A stretch of DNA of 64,000 bases from Emticicia sp037153985 (GTDB lineage Bacteria; Bacteroidota; Bacteroidia; Cytophagales; Spirosomataceae), in the NCBI RefSeq assembly GCF_037153985.1, contig NZ_JBBAYI010000007.1:124001-188000 (forward strand), in the 5' to 3' direction. Below the pieces are notes generated by a model, which worked only from the letters and a program-made list of their open reading frames with translations, was not told the DNA's origin and did no database searches. The first letter of the stretch is position 1; each line of letters begins with the position of its first letter. The translations under genes and the position numbers were made by a program. Below are positions 34,158-43,077 of this stretch, one piece after another.

Positions 34158-36716
34158 TTAATAAGTATATCTTAGGGTTACACCGTAAGTACGGGGGTCA
34201 CCCAGAATACCCGCATAATTACCCGCACTACCCGGAGCCGCTAACAATTGTTCAAAATAGTTTTTATTAAATAGGTTTCTGCCCCATACAAAGAATGTAA
34301 TACCATTTGAGGCCCTGAAACCAAGACGTGCATTGAACAGGGCGTAACCATCAATGTTCAGGTATTTAGATGGAGATGGGCTTGACGAAAATTTAGAACG
34401 GAAGAAGCCGTCAACACCTAAAAAGTAATTTCCTTTTAAGCCTATAAACTCACCTTTGGTAGTTAGTTCGCCACCTAACGAACCAGCCCATTTCGAAATA
34501 CCCGGTAACGCTCCGCCCGAAACGTCTTTGAAGGCTTGCGCACCACCTACTTCTTCTAACGGTACGGGTGCATTTTTGAATGATACATATTTGCCATCGG
34601 TATAAGCAAGGGCGGCATTAAGTGTCAGGTGATTGTTTAATCGGATGTTTCCATCTAACTCAACCCCAATTACTCTTACTTTTTCAGCATTGGCCAGATA
34701 ACCTCTGTTTACACCCGGTTCAGGTGTCTGTACCTGAGTCTGATAATCTTTAATATCTGTATTATGGAACGTAATATTCAGGATAGAATTAGCCGAGGGC
34801 TTGGTTTTAATCCCGATTTCTTTATGAGTAACAAACTCTGGTTTTACTTTAGCCAAATCGATCAATACCTGTCCGCTAGCAGTTGGTAATCCACCAATGT
34901 TTACCCCAACAGGCTTGTAGCTAACCGAGTAAGTGGCAAAGGCATTTAGTTTGTCATTGGCTTTATACTGTAAAGTTAACTGGCCCGAAAAGTTACCTTC
35001 CGATACAGTAGTGTTAAAGGCCTGATTGGTATAAACGCCGTTTTTAAGGGCAATCAGGGCAGGGTCTGTTGTTTGTAAGCCTCCGTATGTTTCACGTTTA
35101 TAGTCGGCTATTTTTTTATCGTAATTATATCTGATACCCGGTAGCAAATGTATTTTGTCAGAAACTGCCCAGTCAATCTGGCTAAATAAGGCTAGCCCAG
35201 TACTCTGGATACGATTGGTTGTTCTGATACCGAAATTATCAAACAAACCCGGGGTTTTCCATAAAGCACTGGTTGAACTTTGTGCAAAACGCCATTGGGC
35301 TGAACCTGCCTCTTCTGTCTGTACAGGGTCAGATTTCAGGTCTTGCCAAAGACCGAATGCTCCAATAACACCGCTGACTTTTGATGAAATATTGCCGGAA
35401 TATCTGATTTCCTGCGACCATTGCTCGTGTACTGAATTACCCGACGAAATTGTAAAGATTGGTAAGCCGGTATAATCACGGTCATTTAGAGGAACCCATC
35501 TCCAAAAACGGTAAGCAGTGGTTGAAGTGAGTGTTCCGTTACCAATTTTAATATCTGCATTAGCCGAAAGACCACTAAAATAGTTATCTGCTTTAGATTG
35601 AGTATCTAAATCAACTTTTCTTTCAAAAGGGTCTGAATAAGGTAGTTTATAGTTCAGGTCTGCTATTATTGCATTAAACTGGCGGTAAGCAGCCCGTTGA
35701 GTTGTAACAACACCAGCTACTGGCCATCCATATCCATTAGGTTTCTGGTCTGTTACATCGCCTATAAAAGTAATCTTGATTTTGTCGGTTGGAGTATATA
35801 AAAGTTGTCCTCTTAAACCTAAATTGTTTATATCATTGATATATTGCTGGGTGTGTACATTAAATAGCAGCCCATTACGTTGCGTACCTGTAAAAGAAAT
35901 ACGGGCAGCCAGTTTTTTACTCAAAGGCCCTGTTAATGAGCCTTTAGCCTGAATATACCCATAATTTCCATAGCTCAACTCAAAACTTGCACTCGGTGTA
36001 AAACTCGCCTGACGAGTAGTAATATTGAAAGCTCCGGCAGTAGTGTTCTTTCCGAAGAGCGTTCCTTGTGGCCCTCTTAAAACTTCAACTTGGTCAATAT
36101 CAATAAAATCAAGGGCCGTAGCTGCCGGACGTGCATAATAAACACCATCTACATAAAAACCAACACCCGGGTCGATACCGTCGTTAGTTAAACCAAATGT
36201 AGAGCCTAAACCACGAATATTCAGGGTAGTATTTCTGGCATTTGAAGCATACAATTGTACAGTAGGTATTAATTCTTTCAGGCGGTTTACATTAAATGCC
36301 CCTGCATCTTCTACGGTAACTCCTCTGATGATAGAAATAGGAATGGGTACGTTCTGGGCAGATTCCTGACGGCGACGAGACGTAATAACTACATCAGAAA
36401 GCTGATTCTGCGAAGGCTCAAGTTTAATTTCAACAGTAGCTTCATTAATGATAACTTCTTTTTTCTGATAACCAATATAGCTCACTACAAGGGTAAATGG
36501 TAGTTTCTGGCCTGTGATGAGTTTAAACTCACCGTTGGCATCGGTCTGTGCGCCATTGGTAGTTCCTTTGATCGAAACAGTAGCGCCTATCAGATTTTCG
36601 TTAGTAATAGCATCCACAACTTTACCCGAAATGGTAGCGTTAATAGTGGGTTTGTCTTGGGCAATTATTTGAGACGAATAAATAATTGCGAGGATAAATA
36701 ATAAAGTTTTCTGCAT
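34158..36716 (-). CDS. TonB-dependent receptor
   Basis: An 852 aa outer-membrane receptor. It has a signal peptide (residues 1-19), a carboxypeptidase-regulatory-like domain (about 24-110), and a plug (about 115-230) with NVPIPISIIRG, GIDPGVGFYVDGVYYARP and VEVLRGPQGTLFGKNTTAGAFNI. A 22-strand type barrel ends YGVTLRYTY. The plug pattern is closer to siderophore or small-molecule receptors (FecA/sphingomonad type) than to SusC, and there is no SusD next door. It is convergent with the sugar-oxidation genes; a joint role is possible but unproven. Confidence 0.92.
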   Translation of the reverse strand: MQKTLLFILAIIYSSQIIAQDKPTINATISGKVVDAITNENLIGATVSIKGTTNGAQTDANGEFKLITGQKLPFTLVVSYIGYQKKEVIINEATVEIKLEPSQNQLSDVVITSRRRQESAQNVPIPISIIRGVTVEDAGAFNVNRLKELIPTVQLYASNARNTTLNIRGLGSTFGLTNDGIDPGVGFYVDGVYYARPAATALDFIDIDQVEVLRGPQGTLFGKNTTAGAFNITTRQASFTPSASFELSYGNYGYIQAKGSLTGPLSKKLAARISFTGTQRNGLLFNVHTQQYINDINNLGLRGQLLYTPTDKIKITFIGDVTDQKPNGYGWPVAGVVTTQRAAYRQFNAIIADLNYKLPYSDPFERKVDLDTQSKADNYFSGLSANADIKIGNGTLTSTTAYRFWRWVPLNDRDYTGLPIFTISSGNSVHEQWSQEIRYSGNISSKVSGVIGAFGLWQDLKSDPVQTEEAGSAQWRFAQSSTSALWKTPGLFDNFGIRTTNRIQSTGLALFSQIDWAVSDKIHLLPGIRYNYDKKIADYKRETYGGLQTTDPALIALKNGVYTNQAFNTTVSEGNFSGQLTLQYKANDKLNAFATYSVSYKPVGVNIGGLPTASGQVLIDLAKVKPEFVTHKEIGIKTKPSANSILNITFHNTDIKDYQTQVQTPEPGVNRGYLANAEKVRVIGVELDGNIRLNNHLTLNAALAYTDGKYVSFKNAPVPLEEVGGAQAFKDVSGGALPGISKWAGSLGGELTTKGEFIGLKGNYFLGVDGFFRSKFSSSPSPSKYLNIDGYALFNARLGFRASNGITFFVWGRNLFNKNYFEQLLAAPGSAGNYAGILGDPRTYGVTLRYTY

Positions 36717-37217
36717 AATAGAATTGTTATTTTGTTATAACGGATGCTTATTTATTGATTCTAAGGTTTGCAAATATAAAATAATCATATTTAATCTACC
36801 AAATAAGTAGACTAATAAATAGATATTTTATTGATATAATTATATAGATTATTTAAATAAGAATATTAAATATATAGATATACTAGTTTATAAGAAAAAA
36901 AATGTGCCTATGAAGCCAAAAAGTTTTTAGTTATCAAGTTGGTAAAAGGCTAAATTATCGCCCTATCGCAATAATTTAATCATAATAACTGCCTTATTGA
37001 GTGATGGTAATTTATTAAGGTAACCCGTTGGGTATTACCTTAAGACAGAAGCCAGTTTTGCCTTAACTGCTCTGAAAACTCAAATAATTGACTCTCCTTT
37101 GTGGGGCGGTTTCTTGATAATCAACATAGTTGATTATTAATAAATTATAAAGTTGAGGTACAAATAAGGTACAATTAATATGAAGATTTAAGTTTCATGC
37201 CTGTTTTTAAGAAAACA
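36717..37217. other. AT-rich non-coding gap with hairpins
   Basis: A 501-bp gap. It holds the TonB-receptor promoter on the minus strand. A hairpin at 37015-37043 has TTAAGGTAA and CCC pairing with GGG and TTACCTTAA across loop GTT, with a two-base bulge. A near-palindrome around 37110-37135 pairs TTGATAATCAAC with GTTGATTATTAA. No T-tract follows either one. I find no gene here. Confidence 0.5.
36771..36803 (-). promoter_or_regulatory. TonB-receptor promoter
   Basis: On the minus strand, TTTG (36803-36800) is followed after 21 nt by TATATTTG (36778-36771), a full match to the Bacteroidota -7 element TAnnTTTG. It places transcription start about 48 bp before the receptor ATG. Confidence 0.6.
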
Positions 37218-37646
37218 TTATGGTCTAACTTTATTTTGAACCTGTTCTGTTTGCTTTTCTAGCGAGTCTAGTTTTACTTGTTGCTTATTATTAGATATGT
37301 AATTGGCAATGCTTAGTAGTAGGCTTAATAAGCTTAAAATTATGGGTACTAACTTGAATGCATCTGTTTTGAAATTCTCCCAACCTTGATTCAAATAATA
37401 TTCTTGAAAATATGCGTTAGCACCTTCTGGCGCGCACAAAATGCGAGGTGGATTTGTATAAGTTTGTACATGAACATGCCCGTTTGATTGTAGTTCATGC
37501 CCTATCATTAAAATGATCTTCTCATCAGTTTTTAGAAGAATTTTTAATTCATCAATTGTTGGGAAACTGTTGTTATCTTTAGAATTATAACAACGAGCTA
37601 ATAATTGGTGTTTTGCTTTATATTTCTTTGATACAAATAATCTCAT
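37218..37646 (-). CDS. hypothetical membrane-anchored protein
   Basis: A 142 aa protein I do not recognise. The N-terminal two thirds are soluble and mixed alpha/beta. One hydrophobic helix lies at about residues 97-117, and a short charged, coiled-coil-like tail (LDSLEKQTEQVQNKV) follows. It stands alone in an AT-rich stretch between mnmE and the TonB receptor, which suggests recent acquisition or a lineage-specific gene. Confidence 0.55.
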   Translation of the reverse strand: MRLFVSKKYKAKHQLLARCYNSKDNNSFPTIDELKILLKTDEKIILMIGHELQSNGHVHVQTYTNPPRILCAPEGANAYFQEYYLNQGWENFKTDAFKLVPIILSLLSLLLSIANYISNNKQQVKLDSLEKQTEQVQNKVRP

Positions 37647-37966
37647 AGTTAATGTTTATTATCGAGAATTCATGCCTAGTTTTTGATATACATCTTTTTC
37701 AAAATTTGAACAGCATGGGTGAAATTTTCAGTCAACGCTTCCAGAACTAGCATAGCCAGTATGTTGATGAAAAGTAAATTCTAAATCTCCACCGCTTCTA
37801 ATCAATTAGTGAGAAGATTATATTAGAAAATAAAGTAAATGAAGTTTTTTTAGTATGAATCAAATAAAGTTATTTTATGGTACTTAATTATATTTTATTT
37901 TGTAAATACATCAATAATAGAGTTAAAATAGAAACAATACAAAGTAAGCTATTTAATAAAACGTAA
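37647..37966. other. AT-rich gap without recognised content
   Basis: 320 bp of AT-rich DNA between the hypothetical membrane protein and mnmE, both on the minus strand. I see no gene, no strong hairpin and no clear promoter box. Confidence 0.5.
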
Positions 37967-39337
37967 TTACTTTCCAATACAAAACTTGCTAAAAATATTT
38001 GCTAGTAAGTCGTCTGTTGTGATTTGTCCGGTAATTTCGCCTAAATGGTAGAGAGATAAGCGAATATCCTGTGCAAGAAAATCTCCGGTGATACCTATAC
38101 TTAAACCTTTTAATACTTCTGCAAGCGCATCATGGGCTTTTACGAGGTGTTCATAATGGCGCAGATTGGTAAGCATGGTGTCCGATTGTTTCTTTATCTT
38201 GGCTTTAGCTACTAAAACCTGCTCCAACTCTTCGATACCAATATTATTTTTGGCTGAAATATGAATGGTGCCAATGGGGGTGGCGGCAGTTTCTGATGAA
38301 TTGAAAGCACCTGCCAAATCAATCTTATTCCTTACCCAGATTACTTCTTTTTGTTGAATTGTCTCGGCAAAGCTATTAGATAAAAATTGCTGATCGATAG
38401 CATTTTCAAATAGCAAAATAATAATTTCTGCCTTTTCCATTGCTTGTTTTGAGCGTTCAATGCCAATGGTTTCTACCACATCTCTGGTTTCGCGGATACC
38501 TGCCGTATCAATGATACGGAATTTGATGCCACCAATAAAAAGAACATCCTCAATTACATCACGTGTAGTTCCGGCAATATCTGTTACAATGGCTTTGTCT
38601 TCATTGAGCAAGATGTTGAGCAGCGTAGATTTTCCGGCATTGGGTGGGCCAATAATGGCTACCGGAATACCTTCTTTTATTACATTTCCTGCATCAAAAG
38701 AGTTGATTAATTTTTTCAGAAAATTCTGAATTTTCAATATTAATTGCTTTAAATCGTCGCGTCCAGCAAATTCGACATCTTCTTCGCCAAAGTCCAGTTC
38801 GAGTTCTACTAGTGAGGCAAAATGTACTAATTCTTCCCGCAAGGCTTTTAGTTGTGTCGAGAATCCTCCGCGCATTTGGTTTAATGCTGTTTTATGTGCA
38901 GCCTCCGAGTCGGCCGCAATCAGGTCGGCAACAGCTTCGGCTTGTACAAGGTCGAATTGTCCGTTCAGGAATGCCCTTTGGGTAAACTCGCCAGGCTTTG
39001 CCATCCGGCAACCATTCTGAATAAGGAGTTTCAGAATGTACTTTATAATATAGTCGCTGCCATGGCACGATATTTCGATTACATCTTCTTTAGTAAAACT
39101 GCGTGGAGTTTTAAAAACCGACAGCAATACTTCATCAATGACCTTGCCTTTGGGGTCATCAGTGTAGTCTCTGATAGTGCCAAAATGAATCGTATGTGAT
39201 TCAACATTGGTTAAATCTTTTCCTTTGAAAATCTTGTTGACAATTTCCAGCGTACGTTCGCCCGAAATCCTGATTACTCCTATAGCCCCAACACCTTGTG
39301 GTGTGGCCAAGGCACATATAGTATCTAACTGAACCAT
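37967..39337 (-). CDS. mnmE: tRNA uridine-5-carboxymethylaminomethyl modification GTPase MnmE
   Basis: A 456 aa protein of standard MnmE length. The N-terminal tetrahydrofolate-binding domain starts DTICALATPQGVGAIGVIRISG. The inserted GTPase domain has G1 GPPNAGKST near 226, G3 DTAG near 272 and G4 NKID near 338. The protein ends with the invariant FCIGK, whose Cys is needed for activity. With MnmG it modifies U34 of tRNAs. It is a single gene; no mnmG is nearby. Confidence 0.98.
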   Translation of the reverse strand: MVQLDTICALATPQGVGAIGVIRISGERTLEIVNKIFKGKDLTNVESHTIHFGTIRDYTDDPKGKVIDEVLLSVFKTPRSFTKEDVIEISCHGSDYIIKYILKLLIQNGCRMAKPGEFTQRAFLNGQFDLVQAEAVADLIAADSEAAHKTALNQMRGGFSTQLKALREELVHFASLVELELDFGEEDVEFAGRDDLKQLILKIQNFLKKLINSFDAGNVIKEGIPVAIIGPPNAGKSTLLNILLNEDKAIVTDIAGTTRDVIEDVLFIGGIKFRIIDTAGIRETRDVVETIGIERSKQAMEKAEIIILLFENAIDQQFLSNSFAETIQQKEVIWVRNKIDLAGAFNSSETAATPIGTIHISAKNNIGIEELEQVLVAKAKIKKQSDTMLTNLRHYEHLVKAHDALAEVLKGLSIGITGDFLAQDIRLSLYHLGEITGQITTDDLLANIFSKFCIGK

Positions 39338-39421
39338 TATTTCTGATTGAAAACAGGCCTTTTAATCATTAAAATCTTACGAATTGGGCTGATTTCAAGG
39401 AATTTTGATGAAAATTTGTTT

Positions 39422-39429
39422 ACTTTTGC
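39422..39429 (+). promoter_or_regulatory. candidate -7 promoter box
   Basis: TACTTTTG matches TAnnTTTG exactly, 80 bp before the chosen start of the next gene. No TTG is found at the usual distance upstream, so only half of the promoter is supported. Confidence 0.35.
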
Positions 39430-39508
39430 AAATCTACTTCTAAACTTTTGGTCTTAAAAGTAGTTCAAGCTGTTGACGCCGTCTATAACTGAATTACGTT
39501 GCTTTCTT

Positions 39509-42226
39509 ATGATAAAATCTAGGTACCTATGGTATATCAATGCTCTGTTAGCACTGGTAGCGCTATACATAGCTTATCGCATCTGGTTTGCTCCCCGTAA
39601 AGATGCCTGGAATTACATTCCAGATAACGCCTTTTTAGTGGTTGAAAGTTCGCAGATTCAACACTCACTATTTAATAAAAAAGGCATAGATTCAACACAA
39701 CTGGCCGACATACCGTTTTTTTATGATGCCCTCCAGCCACTTAAAATCGTTGCGCAAAGCATTGATAATGACGAAACTGCTAAAAAATTTCTTGAGAAAA
39801 AACTTATTACTTATTCATTACACAGGGAAACTAAAAAAAATCTTGAATATATTCTTTACATTCCGGCAGGAGCTTTTGGCGATAGTGATTTCCTGAATCG
39901 TTTATCTAAACCTGACCCCGAAAAAAGAAAAGCCTATGTACGTACTTACAAGGGCTTTAGAATTGAAGAATTGTATACCGTTAATAACCAATTGCTGTTT
40001 AACTTTTTTTTGCATGACGACTTCCTGATTTGTAGTGGCTCAAAAGTCCTGATTGAAGAAGTAGCGAACCGCATTAAGTCGGGGGTTTCTATCGAGAGTG
40101 TTCCTTTTAAGCAAAGCCGAAGAGGTACTGCCCATATTTACTTTAAAAGCCGTAACCTGCAAGATGTGGCTGATATTCTGCCGTCGCAACTTTCACCCAA
40201 TCTCATCGAATTTTTTGGTAATATTACCCCCAGAAACCCTGATATTGTTTTTGAAAAACAAAAGATTCCAAATACGGTTTCGGCTTATATTTATTCACAG
40301 GGAACAAGCACAATTCCGTTTCTTGGTATTTTTAGTCAACAGGTACCACAGCCTTTCACTTGTACTAATCTGATACCCGAAAATACAGCCATTACGTTTC
40401 GTATCAGTTTCAGAAACAAAAATAAACTTATTCAGGGCTTTAATAATTACTTCAAAGGAAATGAACAGGCTTTGCTGGCTGAACGAGATAGCCTGAACCG
40501 CTTTTTAAATGTTAACCTCACAGACCTTTATTCAATTTTGAAAAACGAAGTGGTGTTGTGCGAAATGGAAACAACAGCCGACGAGCCTTCTAAAAAAATA
40601 TTACTCATTAAAACCGAAGACCCCGCCGAGGCCCTGAACTCATTTGATGACTTGGCCGATAATGCCGAAAAACTATCGTCTTACTTTAAGCCTGTGCCTT
40701 TTAGTTATCTCAACAACTACGTTCGGAAAATACAAATAAGCCAGTTGCCAGCCTTATTGTTCGGTTCTGTTTTCAGGGGGTTTGCTGATTGTTATTATAC
40801 CCAGATTGGTGACTACATGATTCTGGCTAGTGACGATGACGCCATGAGGGAATACCTTAATAACCTGAATTTTGGGCAAACGTGGGCTAAGTCAAATATC
40901 TATACCGATTTTATCAAGAAATTACGCCCACAGGCACAAGTTACAGCTATTATTAGCCCGCAAAGAATCTGGAATAATATTTATTACTCACTGCCTCAGA
41001 AGTGGCAGAACACTACCATTAAACATGAACAACGAGCAAAGGCTTTACGGTTTGTGGCTGTCGAAAACTTTGTGGTGAATAATACTTTCGGGACGAAGTT
41101 CCTGATTGAAAAAATACCCCAGACTCAAAAAGAAGTCTTAATTAACCGTTTCTTTCTGCAAGATAGCCTTAGTATAAGCTCGGCGTTTGTGGGTAAACCT
41201 TTTATTATAAAAAATGCTTACAATACATCTGAAGAAATTTTGTTGCAAAATACAGATACTCAGGCCGTATTGTTGAGCAATGGCGCGAAAGAAATCAATA
41301 AAATACCTCTGGGGCAGCCACTTACCAGTGCGTACCTCTTACCGACAGATTATTTTCAGAATGGTACGCTGCATTATCTGGCTACAACTGCCGACAAACT
41401 TCTGTTTTTTACAAGAGAAAACAAAACAGGGCTGATAGCCAATTATGCTGATATTGATTTTAATGGTTCAATAAAAGCCGTAGCCGCTAGCGAAACCAAG
41501 ATATACGTAGCAGATGCCGGTGGTAACATTTATATGATAAACGAAGAAACCCAGAAAATTAATCGTATAAAAACACCTGTAAGTTTTGCTGATATTATGC
41601 GTATTCATCCGGTTAAGTTTAAGAATAATACTTATCTGGCCATCTTACAAAAAGATGGTACGCTAAACGTAATTTATGAGCAGGGGCCTTTTCTGCATGG
41701 TTTTCCGAAGGTTCCGCTAAATACTAGGCCCTCTGAGATGGTTATTGAAGAAGGGCAGGGCAAAAACTCAATTATTACGCTTATATCGGAAACCGGCGAA
41801 ATAAAGAAAGTAGATATGAACGGAAATTCGCTGGAAAATGCCAGTATTCAGCTTGAACGACCTGATAAAGCTACCATTTTTGAAGTGATTTTCGACCAAA
41901 ACCACAAAGATTGGCTAATTGTTCGTCGTACACCTACTTCGCTCATTATCATGAACAAACAAGGGAATTCTATTCTGGAAATAGGCAGTACCAATTTTAT
42001 GAAATCACAGTTGCGCTATTTTGATTTAGGTAACGATTTGCGTTTTGTTGGCATTTTTGATGGAAAAAACAACACTTTGTTCGACCTGAAGGGTAGAATG
42101 CTAGGCGACAAGCCTCTTCCTGCTACGGCTTTGCCTGCGCTCTCGTACTCTGAGGCTTTTAACAAGTTATTTATCTATAACACTAACAAGACCCGATTTG
42201 AGGTATGGTCGGTAAAATTGAAATAG
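39509..42226 (+). CDS. large envelope protein of unknown function
   Basis: A protein of about 905 aa, starting MIKSRYLWYINALLALVALY, with one N-terminal membrane anchor (about residues 8-24). The preferred start is 39509; an ATG at 39473 would push 12 polar residues ahead of the anchor. The rest is predicted periplasmic. The C-terminal 300 residues have a propeller-like rhythm (KIYVADAGGNIYMINEE, NTYLAILQKDGTLNVIYEQG, NSIITLISETGEIKKVDMNGN). The middle resembles DUF3352-like sequences only loosely. Function unknown. Confidence 0.75.
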   Translation: MIKSRYLWYINALLALVALYIAYRIWFAPRKDAWNYIPDNAFLVVESSQIQHSLFNKKGIDSTQLADIPFFYDALQPLKIVAQSIDNDETAKKFLEKKLITYSLHRETKKNLEYILYIPAGAFGDSDFLNRLSKPDPEKRKAYVRTYKGFRIEELYTVNNQLLFNFFLHDDFLICSGSKVLIEEVANRIKSGVSIESVPFKQSRRGTAHIYFKSRNLQDVADILPSQLSPNLIEFFGNITPRNPDIVFEKQKIPNTVSAYIYSQGTSTIPFLGIFSQQVPQPFTCTNLIPENTAITFRISFRNKNKLIQGFNNYFKGNEQALLAERDSLNRFLNVNLTDLYSILKNEVVLCEMETTADEPSKKILLIKTEDPAEALNSFDDLADNAEKLSSYFKPVPFSYLNNYVRKIQISQLPALLFGSVFRGFADCYYTQIGDYMILASDDDAMREYLNNLNFGQTWAKSNIYTDFIKKLRPQAQVTAIISPQRIWNNIYYSLPQKWQNTTIKHEQRAKALRFVAVENFVVNNTFGTKFLIEKIPQTQKEVLINRFFLQDSLSISSAFVGKPFIIKNAYNTSEEILLQNTDTQAVLLSNGAKEINKIPLGQPLTSAYLLPTDYFQNGTLHYLATTADKLLFFTRENKTGLIANYADIDFNGSIKAVAASETKIYVADAGGNIYMINEETQKINRIKTPVSFADIMRIHPVKFKNNTYLAILQKDGTLNVIYEQGPFLHGFPKVPLNTRPSEMVIEEGQGKNSIITLISETGEIKKVDMNGNSLENASIQLERPDKATIFEVIFDQNHKDWLIVRRTPTSLIIMNKQGNSILEIGSTNFMKSQLRYFDLGNDLRFVGIFDGKNNTLFDLKGRMLGDKPLPATALPALSYSEAFNKLFIYNTNKTRFEVWSVKLK

Positions 42227-42379
42227 AAAATATTACTTGCCAAGTGCTTCTTTAATCTGTTGAATCAAGAGAACCCTATCCATAAAACGTTCCGTCTTTG
42301 AAGGCTAGTTGGTCTAAGTGATATTTCGTGGTATTTTAATTGAATGGGTTGTGCCGACACATGGATTTGACAAGCCGAA

Positions 42380-43042
42380 TTATATCCATTTATTTTTCTG
42401 AGCCATTTGTATGGCTTCTAGTTTGGAATGTACGTGTAGTTTACGATAGATATTTTCTGTGTGCTTACGGGTAGTTCTGGCCGAGATAAAAAGACGGTCG
42501 GCTATTTGCGTGTAGCTTAAACCACTGGCAATTTTTTCCAGAATTTCAATTTCTCTTTTAGATAAATTAAACGATTGTGGCGATAAATACTGAGCTTCTG
42601 TTTCCTTAATGGCATCTTGTTTACGGAGTATATCAAGCATCTTGGCTGCTATAATCGGCGACATCGGTGCGCCACCGTCCATTAGTTCTTCAATACTTTT
42701 TAGAATTTTACTTGGCTTTTCGTCTTTCAGTAAATACCCCGAAGCTCCAGCTTTAATGGCTTCAAAAATTTTGTCGTCACGGTCAAGCACCGTAAGCATT
42801 ATTATTTTCTGTAACGGGTTCTTGTGCTTTATTTCGCGGGTTGCCTCAATGCCATCCATTACAGGCATTTCAATATCCATCAGAATAACATCGGGCTGAT
42901 ATACCATGAGTTTATCCAGTGCATCGCGGCCGTTTATAGCCTTAAAGTCAATGTGCAACTCTTCAAAAACCGAAAGGTTTTCGCTGATATTATTTAATAA
43001 TACAGGGTTGTCGTCTACAAGACCGATGCTGATAATATTCAT
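42380..43042 (-). CDS. NarL/FixJ-family response regulator
   Basis: A 220 aa regulator. The receiver domain has phospho-acceptor Asp in DVILMDIEMPVMDG near residue 56. The C-terminal LuxR-type helix-turn-helix starts LSKREIEILEKIASGLSYTQIADRLFIS near 158. It is 35 bp downstream of its likely partner kinase on the same strand. Targets are unknown. Confidence 0.93.
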   Translation of the reverse strand: MNIISIGLVDDNPVLLNNISENLSVFEELHIDFKAINGRDALDKLMVYQPDVILMDIEMPVMDGIEATREIKHKNPLQKIIMLTVLDRDDKIFEAIKAGASGYLLKDEKPSKILKSIEELMDGGAPMSPIIAAKMLDILRKQDAIKETEAQYLSPQSFNLSKREIEILEKIASGLSYTQIADRLFISARTTRKHTENIYRKLHVHSKLEAIQMAQKNKWI

Positions 43043-43077
43043 ACGAATAATATTTTTACAAATTAATGCCTTATTTG

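Noticed and set aside
42230..42300. Minus-strand codons reading FMDRVLLIQQIKEALGK then stop
   Set aside because: The tail looks protein-like, but all frames upstream have stops within a few codons. It may be a remnant of a decayed gene; there is too little to call.
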